DNA of 64,000 bases from Carnegiea gigantea (lineage: Eukaryota; Streptophyta; Magnoliopsida; Caryophyllales; Cactaceae), in contig JAKOGI010002203.1 in the NCBI GenBank assembly GCA_029747015.1, positions 56,001-120,000 of the forward strand. Reading direction: 5' to 3'. The notes below the pieces were generated by a model, which saw only the letters and a program-made list of their open reading frames with translations, ran no database searches and had not been told where the DNA came from. Shown piece after piece: positions 35,233-46,082 of this stretch (position 1 is the first letter of the stretch; each line of letters opens with the position of its first letter). The translations under genes and the position numbers were made by a program.

Positions 35233-36539
35233 ATTGCTAAGTGAAGAGCTATAGTTTTAATATGTGGATGTGATGGTATGTATGCGTACGTATGCTTGCT
35301 GTAATGCACCGCCGAGTGGTGCTGCTTGCCCAGGTAAGTACCTAAACCTTACCTTTTCATAAATTAGTATGATAATATGTTATGATTAATAAATTGAAAA
35401 CCGAGATGGCAGTTGGATGGTTTGAGGAAGAACTATGAGTGGTTCGAGGTTCTTGTGGTACGGTGCTTGTGAGGAGGGAGCCTGGGTTGTGAATTAACTG
35501 CAATCGTATGGATTGCGAGGCCATGTGTGGCTTATTCTGTTGAATTGATTACGAAGTGCTTGAATGTGATACATGTGAACCCCCCTTTTTCTCTCAATGT
35601 GTTACGTGCCATTAAGTGAATAGCTTTCGAAATTCAGACATGTTTAAGAAGAATTTCTAAATGTATTTTTTCATCATTTCGAATGCTTTTAAGCACATAC
35701 CAAATGTCTAGTAGCTTATGAAAATGTTTGTAGCCTATAAGAAATTCTAAATCATCGAACTACTCAGTTAGTGACTTGATTGAATAGTCAATAGGTTTAG
35801 GGAGTTTAAAAGCAATGTAAAAGTGAGTTCGAAAATGATTTTAAGACATCGATTTATTTATGACCCCTCTTTATGTTTAAAGGAATTTAAACGACTTAAA
35901 AAGGGGCCATTTCAAGGCTAATTATGAAATTTAGCTGACTAGTATGCTAATTGCTTACTTCAGTCTCCATTGGGTTTTCGAGCTAGTAAATCCGTTATGT
36001 TTTTAAGAAACGTTTACGTTGAAAGTTTATAAAGGAACCTTATTTTCCTTATAAACGAGTCAAGAACTTTAAGTTTTTGGAAAATAGCAAGTTTGGGAAC
36101 GTTTTAAACCTTTAGCTTATTTATTCCCCCTTCTTGAGTTTTAAAAAGGGATTGAAAGGAGTTATGGAATGACAACTGAAGTTTTTAATACGAATCTAAT
36201 TTGAGTTACGCACTAACTAAGTGTTTAAGTTCTAAATGGGTTTCTTTTCATGAAGTAGCAAACTTAGTACGTTTATACAAAGCGTTTAAGTTAGAAACGA
36301 AGTCGTTTTACGAACCAGTAAATGTATTACATTTATTAGAAGCTTTTAAAGTTAAAAGTAAAGTCATATCACGAGTGGCATGTTTATAAGAAGTTTTTAA
36401 GCTCAAAATGAAATGATCTATAAGCATTTAGAAAGATTATGGTCGTTTTGTTTAAAAAGCAAGTTTTCAGCAAGTAAACATTTGAAACAGAGAAATGAAA
36501 TATGTCCTTAAAGACTAAAAATATGCTGAGAAGTTGGCC

Positions 36540-36890
36540 AGAGGGCGGAAACTGGACGCAAAAGGGCGTGAGCTGTTTCCCCCTGAGATAAGTAAGTTAG
36601 GAACTGGACTCAAGATACGAGGTATCTTGGTGTGAGCTGTTCCTGGAAACTGGACGCAAGATATGAATTATCTTAGCGTGAGCTGTTTCCCCCTAAAGAC
36701 AAGTTAGGAACTGGACTCAAGATACGAGGTATCTTGGTGTGAGCTGTTCCTGGGAATTGGACTCAAGATATGAATTATCTTGGTGTGAGTTGTTCCCCAG
36801 ATAAGTTATGATGTGTGACGCGTAAGAAAACCTTGAGGGGAACTGGACTCAGGATATGATTATCCTGGTGTGAGCTGTTGCCCCGCAGAG
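36540..36890 (+). repeat. Tandem array with 'GGAACTGGACTCAAGATA' units
   Basis: About six copies of a roughly 40-60 bp unit. Each has an A-CTGGAC-CAAGATA segment, a complementary TATCTTGGTGTGAGCTGTTCC segment and spacer, so each unit could form a small hairpin around the ATCTTG/CAAGAT arms. Confidence 0.8.
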
Positions 36891-38225
36891 GACAGTATCG
36901 AGGTTAGAGTTGCTCTACTAAGACGCGTTTTGGCCAAAAGTTAAGTACGTATACCCCGGGGATAACGTAAGTTGTGAGTATAATCTCATTTAGCCAGCAC
37001 AATAAGATATTTTTATGCTATGAGTAAGTTTCTAATAAGTAAGAAAAGAAGTTGGCATTTCGCCATTTTAAGTATTTCAGAAAAGAAAGATTTATAAGGG
37101 CCATTACGAGGCCATATTCTTCCCATATCTTATAAATAAGCTCCCAAGTATGGTTTAAATGAAGTTTCAAATCACGTAACATTATATCCCAGTAATGGAT
37201 CGGGCTTTTAAGTTTTTCAATATGCATATCCCATGAAAGAATGTTCCTTGCCAAGTCTTCCTTGCTAATTTAGATGTTTTGAGAACTTTTAGCAAGAATT
37301 ATAAGCTTCAAAGATGTTGGCGTGATTTATAAACCATTCTTAGAATATATGAGGAGTCACTGTGGTTTCAAAAGTATGTTTGAAAGCTTCATACTCAATC
37401 CTTGTTGCTTGTTTGATTACGTGCCTACTGTTTGTTAGAGGGAAAGCTTGCCCTTTTTGGGCCTAGAAATGAGTTAAGGGGTTAGAATAAAGTTTTAAGG
37501 ATGGTGATCTTTCCTTGAGTATCTTAATTGTCTAATATGATAGTAAAGTATGAATACGTGATATGTGATTAGTAACGATATTACTACCTGCAACGGCTTT
37601 GCTTTTAAGGGGGGTTGGGGGACACTCACTGAGCGTGTGGTTGCTCATCCCACTGCTCTTTCCCCTTTTCCCCAGGTTTTCTTTATGGTAGGTGAAAGTC
37701 AAACCTCTTATGTGGAGTTGAAGTTTTCCCTTGATTGAAAAAGAGTCATTTGTGCCTACTTATGTTCTTAATGAAGCCATGTACAGTATTCTTAGTTTAT
37801 AAACGTCTATAAACAATTATGTTAGTTTATATAATGCAATATAGTATAAAGGTCGCTCTGTATGGCCGTATGAGCCAACCATCTAAGTAGTTAGATGTCT
37901 TATCTTTCAAAGTTAGTTATGTTTTGGGATGTAAACCCCAATACTCCGGTTGTATGAACCGTTGAGTTGTATCTTTCATTTATTCCTTAAACTACTCTGT
38001 TTGGTGTACTCCGAGCGGGTGGCTCGTTGAGTTATGAACTCCGGCATGTGGCCGTTGAGTTTCTTTTAATATTTTGCACTTCCGCTGATTACAAGAACTT
38101 ATTGTAAGGCTTTTAGCCTGAAAACGGTCAGTTTTTAGGGGAAACTCTGTTCGTTTCGCCCTAGAAATTTGCGTAAGAAGTTAAGAAAATGTAACGCTTC
38201 TGGTGTAGGGGCTGGGGGTGTTACA

Positions 38226-38698
38226 TATACACACTGACATTGTTAGACAAATCAAAAAAGGCCGAGTCTTTACCATGCTTAGGCATTCCCCATCCCTCTG
38301 CATTCATTATAGAAATAGATGCGTCAGATATAGGTTATGGAGGAATCCTTAAACAAAAGATGCATGATAAAGAACAATTAGTTCGATATCATTCTGACAT
38401 TTGGCTTGGTCCCCAACAAAATTTTATCTATAGTACTTTGTATTTCAAAATTTCAAGATGATCTATTTTGCAAAAGGTTCTTGCTTTGTATCTATTGCAA
38501 ATCTGCCAAAGATGTTTACAAAAGCATGTTAAGAATTCAGTTTCAAAACAAATCTTTGCCAGATGGCAAGCCATTTTATCTTCATTCGATTTTGACATTG
38601 ATTTCATCAAAAGAGAGAACAATTCCTCACTAAATTTCCTTTCAAGAGAGTTTTGGCAAGGAAAGAGTGACAAAACACATTTTATGCAGGTTTTCACA
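38226..38698 (+). pseudogene. A1 RNase H (right of the solo LTR)
   Basis: The D-A-S-D-I-G-Y-G-G-I-L segment is present near 38320. The downstream catalytic Asp (R-I-D-C-K-S in B1) reads I-Y-C-K-S, as in A2 and A3, so this RNase H is probably inactive in all A units. A frameshift lies near 38430-38460. Unlike type B there is no stop at the end of RNase H: the frame runs straight into ORF 2. Confidence 0.7.
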
Positions 38699-39879
38699 AT
38701 GAGCAAGAAGGACAAAGGTAAAGGTATACAAAAGAACGATGATTACAAACTTGTTCCTACAAAAAATTCATTTCAATCCCTCGCCAATTTCCCACCTTTA
38801 CTGTACAAAACTATTGTCGCAAAACCACCCACAAAACCTTCTCAAGACAATTATTTCCTCAGATTTACAGAACATCTTTTTCTTACCAGCTATAAAATTG
38901 CCCCTCCCAATCTTTTCATCAAAGACTTGGTTCAGCGAAGCTTTGGTGATTCTCATCACCTTAGCGATCATCCATAAAAAACCAGACAATTTTACGAACT
39001 CATTCTTACAGACACTCAGTCTGCTGACATTACCCATACCACCGATATAGCAAATCCATCCTACATTTTATATTCCAAATGCATTATCAAAAATGTTTTG
39101 GGCTTCCAGCAATGGAAGGATCCATTACAAGAATGATAATTTTATGTTCCATTTGAACCAGCCACCTACAATTATCTAGACTACAAAATGGCCTGGCTAA
39201 GAGCCTTTTTCCTCAAGCCAGAAATACATTCTTGGTTCTTTAACTTTCATGACAAAGCGCCATTTACATTTCCTATTTGGTTTTATCATTGGTGGACTAT
39301 GTTTGGTTGCTCCCCTTCGATCCTACCCAGTGAAGCAAAAGAAGGTTGGGACCTCTAGATTGCAAACACCCCCACCTATGAAGCTTACACAAAAGAAGTA
39401 CAATTTTTCAGAATCTTCAACATTGCCTGGATATTCTGTTGGGATACAGATATCAGAATTATCTTCTTAATTCATTTCCCCTATCCATTGTGCGAATTTA
39501 CAAAGTCAGATGGTGGAATGAATACAAGACGAAGCTCTGTGGCAAAGAAAATGTTGAATATTTCTATAGGACAAAAACCAAGAAATTCACCATCCAAAAC
39601 ATGCATACTTTTGACAAAAAGAAAGAAGTTGCATATGGTTCATCTACCCCTACCAAAATAGAAGTCTCTTCTTCCTTTGCAAAATCCAAATCCAAGGGTC
39701 TTACACAGAAACAACGAGATATCCTCCAAGTTCTAAAGGATGACCCCGCTATGAGACAAATCCTTTTACAAAAGCTCCTCGACAATAACGACTCAGATGA
39801 CAAGTCAAGTTCAGCAGAGTCGGCCACTAAACCCAGAATTGAAGATCTTCAGGACTCTTAAGATCCTTACGATCTATAA
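38699..39879 (+). pseudogene. A1 long ORF 2 (unknown function, type-A specific)
   Basis: An ATG at 38699 starts a basic K-K-D-K-G-K-G N-terminus that is in frame with RNase H upstream. The middle part is Trp/Phe/Tyr-rich (for example F-P-I-W-F-Y-H-W-W-T-M-F-G). The tail has Ser/Asp/Lys-rich repeats and a helix before D-P-Y-D-L. Stops include TAA near 38975 and TAA at 39859-39861, plus frameshifts near 39340-39440. Intact full length would be about 390 residues. I do not know its function. It is present in A2 and A3 but not in B. Confidence 0.6.
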
Positions 39880-40605
39880 CAAAAGCAAAATTCAAAAGAC
39901 AAGAGCCAGCAAAGGTCTTGACCTTTGACAAAAGTAAGGGCCATTACAAATTAACAAAATTTTTATTTCGCAGGGTAAGACAAAACTGTCGGTAGGCACT
40001 ATTCACTACAGTTTCCCAACATTCTACTGTTCATCTATAGTATCGACAAGTTACTATTCATGAACAGTTCTTAAGGACAAAATTTTCAAAAGTTGCACAG
40101 GACAAAGGTGTTACCTTTTGACAATTGCAGCCAACTTTCGGCGCATGACAAGCTGGACATCATTACGCCTCAATTATTGAGCTCTTTCCGGTTCTATATA
40201 AGGCATTCATTTCACTCGGATAAAGCATCGAAAAAAAATTTTAGATCGAAACATTTTCTGAGCAAAAAGCATTACAAACTCAGAGCTAGAAATTCTCCCA
40301 AAATTCTCTAAGCCCTCTACAAAACTCTCCTCTCTCTCTTTCTTTTACAAATCCATATACAAGTTCTACAATTCGATAATTTATAAGTTCATTACTATTA
40401 TAAAATTATCTGTAAGTTTTCTTATTATAGTTTGTATTTCCTTTTATGTACTGTGTGTGTTAAGTTTCTTTATAAAATCTTCCTCTTCCCTTCTTCTTGT
40501 CGATCCTGTTCCCCTCCAGTTTGTATTTCCTTTTATGTACCGTATGTGTTAAGTTTCTTTATGAAATCTTCCCCTTCCCCGTCTTCTATCGATCCTGTTC
40601 CCCTC
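39880..40605 (+). promoter_or_regulatory. A1 intergenic region: promoter, leader
   Basis: TATATAA at 40195-40201 is preceded by the recurrent palindrome TACTGT...ACAGTA and followed by a CT-rich leader. The region is nearly identical to the B1 region at 44965-45578, so A and B share their control sequences. An 89-bp tandem duplication (40429-40517, 40518-40606) ends at the primer site. Confidence 0.7.
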
Positions 40606-40618
40606 CGGTATCAGAGCC
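40606..40618 (+). other. tRNA-Met primer-binding site at the A1/B1 boundary
   Basis: CGGTATCAGAGCC matches TGGTATCAGAGCC except for its first base. It marks the start of unit B1. This is the only complete primer site of this family in the window. Confidence 0.75.
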
Positions 40619-40645
40619 ATTTATAAGTCTATCTGTGCATGATAT

Positions 40646-41452
40646 TTGATAGGCGTTGGTCAGCCGTTGGTCAGCTGTAAAGCCGTCGGTCAGCCAAGTG
40701 AGGCGGTCCCGGTAAGTGGTCCCGGTGGTCCCGTCTTTAATCTACACTGCAAGAGTAGACTTTTATCATTCACAACATATGCACAAAAGATAGCTATGGC
40801 CACTAAGTTCATGAAGTTATTGTCATTTAGAGTAGAGAGTCATAATAGTGATATAGTTAATAGTATTGAGTCTAAAACTAATGACCTTATTAAGGCCCCT
40901 TCTCCTGATAATTTTCTCAAATGGGATGAGATTAAAATTCCAAAATAGATTGAGCTTGAAGACACTCAACCTACTTCTATTGACAAATTTAAGCAAATGA
41001 ACGACCTAGAGCAAATCATAGAAGAACTCGACGGTCGAGTTCTTATTACGATTCCGTTCATTTCGTGAATCCACAAATCTCCCTGGAACTTCTACTAGTA
41101 GGAAATCATTCTCTGATTTCCACTCAGAAAGAAGTATCCCTCCAGAAGAACCACAAAAGTACCGGTTCAGGTCTCCCATCTCAGAACTAGTTCCTACAGA
41201 TCCTCCATCTCCTTCTTCTTCAGGAATCGGATATGGATGCAATGTTCTTACAAATCCCAATTTTACAATTGATTGGCCTTTCCTTAAGGAAGACTATTAC
41301 TCTGACAGTAATGCTTTCAAGCGCCAATGGTTCGAACAAATTGATTGAAACCTTTGAGAAAAAGCTAAGCAAGCTTGGATTGTTGACATGTATAGACTCA
41401 AGGCCAACTTCCCCTTTTTTTCTGGTTTATTACATTTACTTCACAAAAATGT
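40646..41452 (+). pseudogene. B1 ORF 1 N-terminus lacking the movement-protein domain
   Basis: It aligns with A1 29667-29935 and then jumps to the equivalent of A1 30475, with no movement-protein core. Stops are at 40946-40948 and 41346, and a frame change follows. The same join is present in B2 (about 49245-49262), where the frame is open through it. Confidence 0.72.
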
Positions 41453-43141
41453 TTGAATAATGTCTATACACTCCCAAGTATAAATGTTCAAACCAGTCTT
41501 GCTAAAGCTTGGCATCTTGCTGATGGTACAAGTATGGTCTTCATCCATCCTCCTACACACCAGCCTAGCAAGATTTTTGCCAAGGAAAAGACTGTTCATG
41601 CTTTTCCTTACAAAAGTGGCCGGGAGGGAATGGATACTGATACTATTCAGCTTGGTGACATCAAAAAGGTTCATGAGCAAGCCAATTATACAAATGCTAT
41701 CTTGAATGCAATTGCTGAGCAACTTAACCAGCTCAATGCCAAAACTAATTCCAAAAAGGAAGCTGCCAAAAAGGATATGGCAAATTCCAGTACAAAACCT
41801 TCTTTGTCCTTTACAGAAAGCATTTCCAAACCATTTGTCAAATTGGACAGTATTCCTACTTCCATTGTGGAATCACTGCCTAAACCCAAAAGTCCAAATC
41901 ATGATCTTTTTCGAAAGATCTCCAAGCAAATCGAAGCTATTGACAAAAGGAAAGCTCTTGCTTGCCTTGAAAAAACTTGCTAAGAAAAGGTTGACAACAC
42001 ATCTTCTTCCTCAGAAGAAGAAGAAGCTGCCTCTAGTAGCAGTGACTCTGAAGACATCATAGCTAATATTCAAAAGACCTTCAAAGACGAAGAACCTATC
42101 CAAAATACTGACAAAGATGAGCCCCTTGCTCTTAATGAAATCCAAAACTAGAGTAATATCAGGACTAGGAATTGTTATCCTAGACCTACTCCTCCAGACA
42201 TCTAATACGAAGAAAGAGGACAATTCAAAGATAGAAACTTCGATGGAAGATCTATCTATGGTTGCAACATTGACGACAAATCAGAGCATGAAGTGCTATC
42301 GACCATAGAAGATATGAGAGTAGCAGCTGCTGCCTTCAAAGTCAATGAATATACCAACAGAGATGCAGCTACCATAATTGTCCTTGGCTTCTCTGGACAA
42401 TTAAAAAATTGGTGGGATAACCATCTCACCTATGATGAAAGAGTAGCTATTCTCAATCATACAAAATTGGATGCACAAGGGAACAGCACTCAAGATGTCG
42501 TTGAAACCCTTATCCATACCATTACCTTACATTTCATTGGCAATCCTCAAGAAGGACAAGCCGCAGCCAAATCTGTCCTTACTAATCTCAGATGCCCTAC
42601 TCTCTCAGATTACAGATGGTACAAAGGTGTATTCTTGACCAATGTATTAAAGAGAGAAGATGGCATGTAAAACATTTGGAAAGAAAGATTCATTGTAGGA
42701 CTACTAAAGTTGTTTGGAGAAAGGATTCTCTCAAAGCTTAGATAACTTTGCGGGACTGATGATATCCCTTTCCACACTCTTACATTTGGAATGATCTTTG
42801 GAGTTGTCAAAAGCGAAGGACTCATCCTTTGCAATGAACTCAAAATTCAAGCCAAATATGGATTAGAGAAAGCCCAATCCAGAAAGGAAGTGGGAACTTT
42901 CTGTGAAGCATTTGGTGTTACAAAAATTGAAGCTCCCTCTTCAAAAGCCAAATGTGCTGAGAAAGCTGTTGACAAAAGATTCAAAAGATCAACAAAACCT
43001 CCACCCAAATCTCCTCCAGTTTTCAAGTCCAAGCCAACTTCTTCTAAGAAGAAGAAATTCACAAAGGAGCCAGTTGTTTGTTACAAATGTGGCAAACCAG
43101 GTCACAAAGCATTCCTACTAAGGCCAGACCCACTCAAATGA
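41453..43141 (+). pseudogene. B1 coat protein with truncated zinc knuckle
   Basis: One frame holds a conserved N-terminal block, a Ser/Glu/Lys-rich region and the coat core (42293-42780; includes W-W-D-N-H-L and R-C-P-T-L-S-D-Y-R-W-Y-K). A basic stretch follows, then C-Y-K-C-G-K-P-G-H that stops before the fourth zinc ligand. The end (TGA 43139-43141) overlaps the RT ATG (43138) as ATGA. Stops are at 41982, about 42147 and 42667, plus TAA near 42743. Confidence 0.75.
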
Positions 43142-44371
43142 ATTCTGAACTCTTTGACTTTTGCAAAAAAGAAATCCAAAATCTCCTTGACAAAAAACTT
43201 ATTCGACCTTCAAAGTCACCCTAGAGATGTGTTGCTTTCTATGTTAATAACATTGCCGAAAAGGATCGAGGAGTTCCACAATCGGTTATTAACTATAAAC
43301 CATTAAATAAAGTTTTACAATGGATTCGATATCCTATTCCAAACAAAAGAGACCTTTTAAATCGCTTATCTGAAGCCAAAATATTTTAAAATTTTGGCAA
43401 ATTCAAATTATGGAGTCTGATTGCTATAAAACAGCATTCACAATACCATTTGGACATGATGAATGGAATGTAATGCCCTTTGGACTGAAAAATGCTCGTT
43501 CTGAATTTTAAAACATAATGAATGACATTTTCAACCCGTGTACTTCTTTCATTATTGTTTACATTGACGACGTATTAGTATTTTCTAAAACCATTGACCT
43601 ATATTTTTAGCATTTACAGATCTTTTTACATATCACTGAGAAAAACGGATTGGCTGTTTCTGCTACAAAAATGGTTTTGTTTAAAACTCAAATCAGATTT
43701 TTGGGTCATGATATCTTTCAAGGGACCATGAAGCCCATTTTAAGATCGCTGGCCTTTTCAACCAAATTTCCAGACATCATTAAGGACAAAAACAGTTACA
43801 AAGATTTCTTAGGTGCCTTAACTATATTTCAGATTTTTTCCCTCATCTCAGACAATTATGTGCACCCTTGTATAGAAGACTTTGGAAACATCCTAAACCT
43901 TGGTCTGATATGCACACTGACATTGTTAGACAAATCAAATAAAAGGTTGAGTCTTTACCATGTCTTGGCATCCCCTATCCCCCTGCATTCACGATTGTAG
44001 AAATAAATGCGTCAGACATAGGTTATGGAGGAATCCTTAAACAAAAGATGCATGATAAAGAACAATTAGTTTGATATCATTCTGGCATTTGGCTCGGTCC
44101 CCAACAAAATTATTCTACTATTAAAAAAGAAATTTTATCTATAGTACTTTGCATTTCAAAATTTCAAGGTGATCTATTTAACAAAAGGTTCTTACTTCGT
44201 ATCGATTGCAAATCTGCCAAAGATGTTTTACAAAAGGATGTTAAGAATTTAGTTTCAAAACAAATCTTTGCCAGATGGCAAACAATTTTATCCTCTTTTG
44301 ATCTCGAAATTGAATTTATCGAAGGAGAGAATAATTCCCTACTAGATTTCCTTTCAAGAGAGTTTTTGTAA
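43138..44371 (+). pseudogene. B1 reverse transcriptase - RNase H
   Basis: This starts at the ATG overlapping the coat stop. The RT has the petuvirus/florendovirus-like N-terminal block, but about 20 bp are lost near 43390, which removes the first catalytic strand. Y-I-D-D is kept at about 43560-43571. RNase H keeps T/I-x-A-S-D and the later R-I-D-C-K-S Asp (about 44190), the only unit here to do so. It ends at TAA 44369-44371 in the codon that is Gln in A2 and A3. Confidence 0.78.
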
Positions 44372-44409
44372 GGAAAGAGTGACAAAACACAATTCATACA
44401 GGTTTCATC

Positions 44410-44964
44410 ATGAATCAAAAGGACACAAACAAAGGTTTACAATTAAACGAAGGATCCAATGATAACCTCACACAAAATCCCCTACAAATAACAAATTTCC
44501 CCCATAAACCTCTGCTGTTCTACCTTCGTGATCATAAACTTTTCTATACCTCATTCTATGGACCACGGTACAACAAAAGTGCTATCATTATCAACTATTA
44601 GAAATGGCATACTTCTGCAGACATTTCGTTCTACCAATATCTCAAAATTATGAAGGCCTACCGAGCACTTGTGCAGGATGTTAATAATCATCCGGTACTT
44701 ATCATTATGCCTACTGGATATATCCAATCTTTTTGATGGTTCCACAAACAATTTGAATACTGGATGGCATTTGAGCCCTACATTATCCAGTTCATCTCTA
44801 AAGTTTTCCCTGATATTCATTTCTGCCCTGTTGATTAAAGTAACACCCAGCTCTTAATTCCCTTAAAGCGTCCTATTCCTATTGACGTTTCCTGCCTTGT
44901 TCCTACCAACTATAGATTACGCTGCAAGTTTCTTCAAGAGGACGATGATCGCTTCCGCTACTAA
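44410..44964 (+). pseudogene. B1 short ORF 2 (unknown function, type-B specific)
   Basis: Exactly 185 codons including the stop, the same length as in B2 and B3. The ATG lies in an ATGA overlap with the RNase H frame. The first residues (M-N-Q-K-D-T-N-K-G) loosely match the start of the long ORF 2, but the rest is unrelated. It has aromatic-rich strands (F-Y-T-S-F-Y-G-P) and an acidic tail. Stops are TAG at 44599-44601, TGA near 44736 and TAA near 44836. Function unknown. Confidence 0.6.
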
Positions 44965-45578
44965 AGACCAAGATCTTCAGATCCATACGATCTATGACAA
45001 AAACAAAAAATCAAAAGAAAAGAGCCCGCAAAGGTCTTAACCTTTGGCAAAAGTAAGGGCCATTACAATTAGCACAATTTTTATTTTGCAGGTTAAGACA
45101 AAATTGTCGGCAGGCACCATTCACTACAGTCCTCCGACATTCTACTGTTCATCTACAGTATCAATAAGTTACTATTCATGAACAGTTCTCAAGGACAAAA
45201 TTTTTAAAAGTTGTACAGGACAAAGGTGTTACCTTTTGACAATTATAGCCAACTTTCGGCGCATGACAAGCTGGACATCATTACGCCTCAATATTGAGCT
45301 CTTTCCAGTTCTATATAAGGCGTTCATTTCACTCGGATAAAGCATCGCAAAAATTTCAGATCGCAAAAATTTCAGATCACAGCATTTTCTGAACAAAAAA
45401 CATTACAAACTCAGAGCTAGAAATTCTCCCAGAATTCTTTAAGCTCTCTACAAAACTCTCCTCTCTCTCTTTCTTTTACAAATCCTTGTACAAGTTCTAC
45501 AATTCAACAATTTGTAAGTTTATTACTATTGCAAAATTATCTGTAAGTTTTCTTATTATAGTTTGTATTTCCTTTATT
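44965..45578 (+). promoter_or_regulatory. B1 promoter and leader (left arm of a large inverted repeat)
   Basis: TATATAA is at 45312-45318. The region to about 45505 is the left arm of an inverted repeat whose right arm is 45580-46080. The roughly 75-bp spacer (45506-45580) is leader sequence. Confidence 0.75.
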
Positions 45579-46082
45579 GTAGAACTTGTACAAGGATTTG
45601 TAAAAGAAAGAGAGAGAAGAGAGTTTTGTAGAGGGCTTAGAGAACTCTGGGAGAATTTCTAGCTCTGAGTTTGTAATGCTTTTTGTTCAGAAAATATTGT
45701 GATTTGAAATTTTTGCGATCGAAAATTTTTGCGATGCTTTGTCCGAGTGAAATGAACGCCTTATATAGGACTGGAAAGAGCTCAATAATTGAGGCGTAAT
45801 GATGTCCAGCTTGTCATCCACCGAAAGTTGGCTGCAATTGCCAAAAGATAACACCTTTGCCTTATACAACTTTTGAAAATTTTATCCTTGAGAACTGTTC
45901 ATGAATAGTAACTTGTCGATACTGTAGATGAACAGTAGAATGTCAGGAAACTATAGTGAATAGTGCCTGCCGACAGTTTTGTCTTAACCTGCAAAATAAA
46001 AATTTTGTTAATTTGTAATGGCCCTTACTTTTGTCAAAGGTCAAGACCTTTGCAGGCTCTTGTCTTTTGAATTCTGCTTTTG
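45579..46082 (-). promoter_or_regulatory. A2 promoter and leader (right arm of the inverted repeat)
   Basis: TATATAA on the minus strand at 45761-45767, about 450 bp from the B1 TATA box and facing it. Both promoters would transcribe toward and through each other. Confidence 0.75.

Larger units (their letters stand above)
33533..38225 (+). mobile_element. Solo LTR (about 4.7 kb) inserted in unit A1
   Basis: It starts TGTAAGACTT and ends GGTGTTACA (TG...CA), flanked on both sides by the 5-bp duplication TATAC (33528-33532 and 38226-38230). EPRV sequence resumes exactly after it. I see no primer site, polypurine tract or pol domain inside, so it is a solo LTR left after LTR-LTR recombination; the family is not identified. 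It contains a CT-rich leader-like block (34050-34090) and three tandem-repeat arrays. No gene is present; the short frames are not convincing. Confidence 0.82.
29652..40605 (+). mobile_element. EPRV-2 unit A1 (movement protein, protease, RNase H, long ORF 2; no RT)
   Basis: This petuvirus/florendovirus-like unit is about 6.3 kb long without the 4.7-kb solo LTR inserted at 33533-38225. It begins about 18 bp past the point homologous to the primer site of B1. The order is leader, movement-protein domain, coat protein (core deleted), zinc knuckle, coiled coil, aspartic protease, RNase H, long ORF 2, promoter. The RT catalytic core is absent, and the same gap occurs in A2 and A3. Confidence 0.8.
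40606..45578 (+). mobile_element. EPRV-2 unit B1 (coat, RT, RNase H, short ORF 2; no movement protein, no protease)
   Basis: The most complete type-B unit, about 5 kb. Order: primer site, ORF 1 with a 540-bp movement-protein deletion, coat protein and truncated zinc knuckle, RT-RNase H, short ORF 2, promoter. Its leader is cut at 45578, where the inverted unit A2 begins. Confidence 0.8.

Noticed and set aside
36201..36389. Possible small gene in the 4.7-kb insertion
   Set aside because: No recognisable motif, and the region sits in a solo LTR with other frames of similar length; treated as chance.
39880..45578. Reading the repeated promoter regions as LTRs of one LTR retrotransposon around B1
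   Set aside because: There is no integrase, TG...CA ends or target duplication. A movement protein is present in the same family (A1), and the repeats are explained by adjacent circularly permuted viral units.
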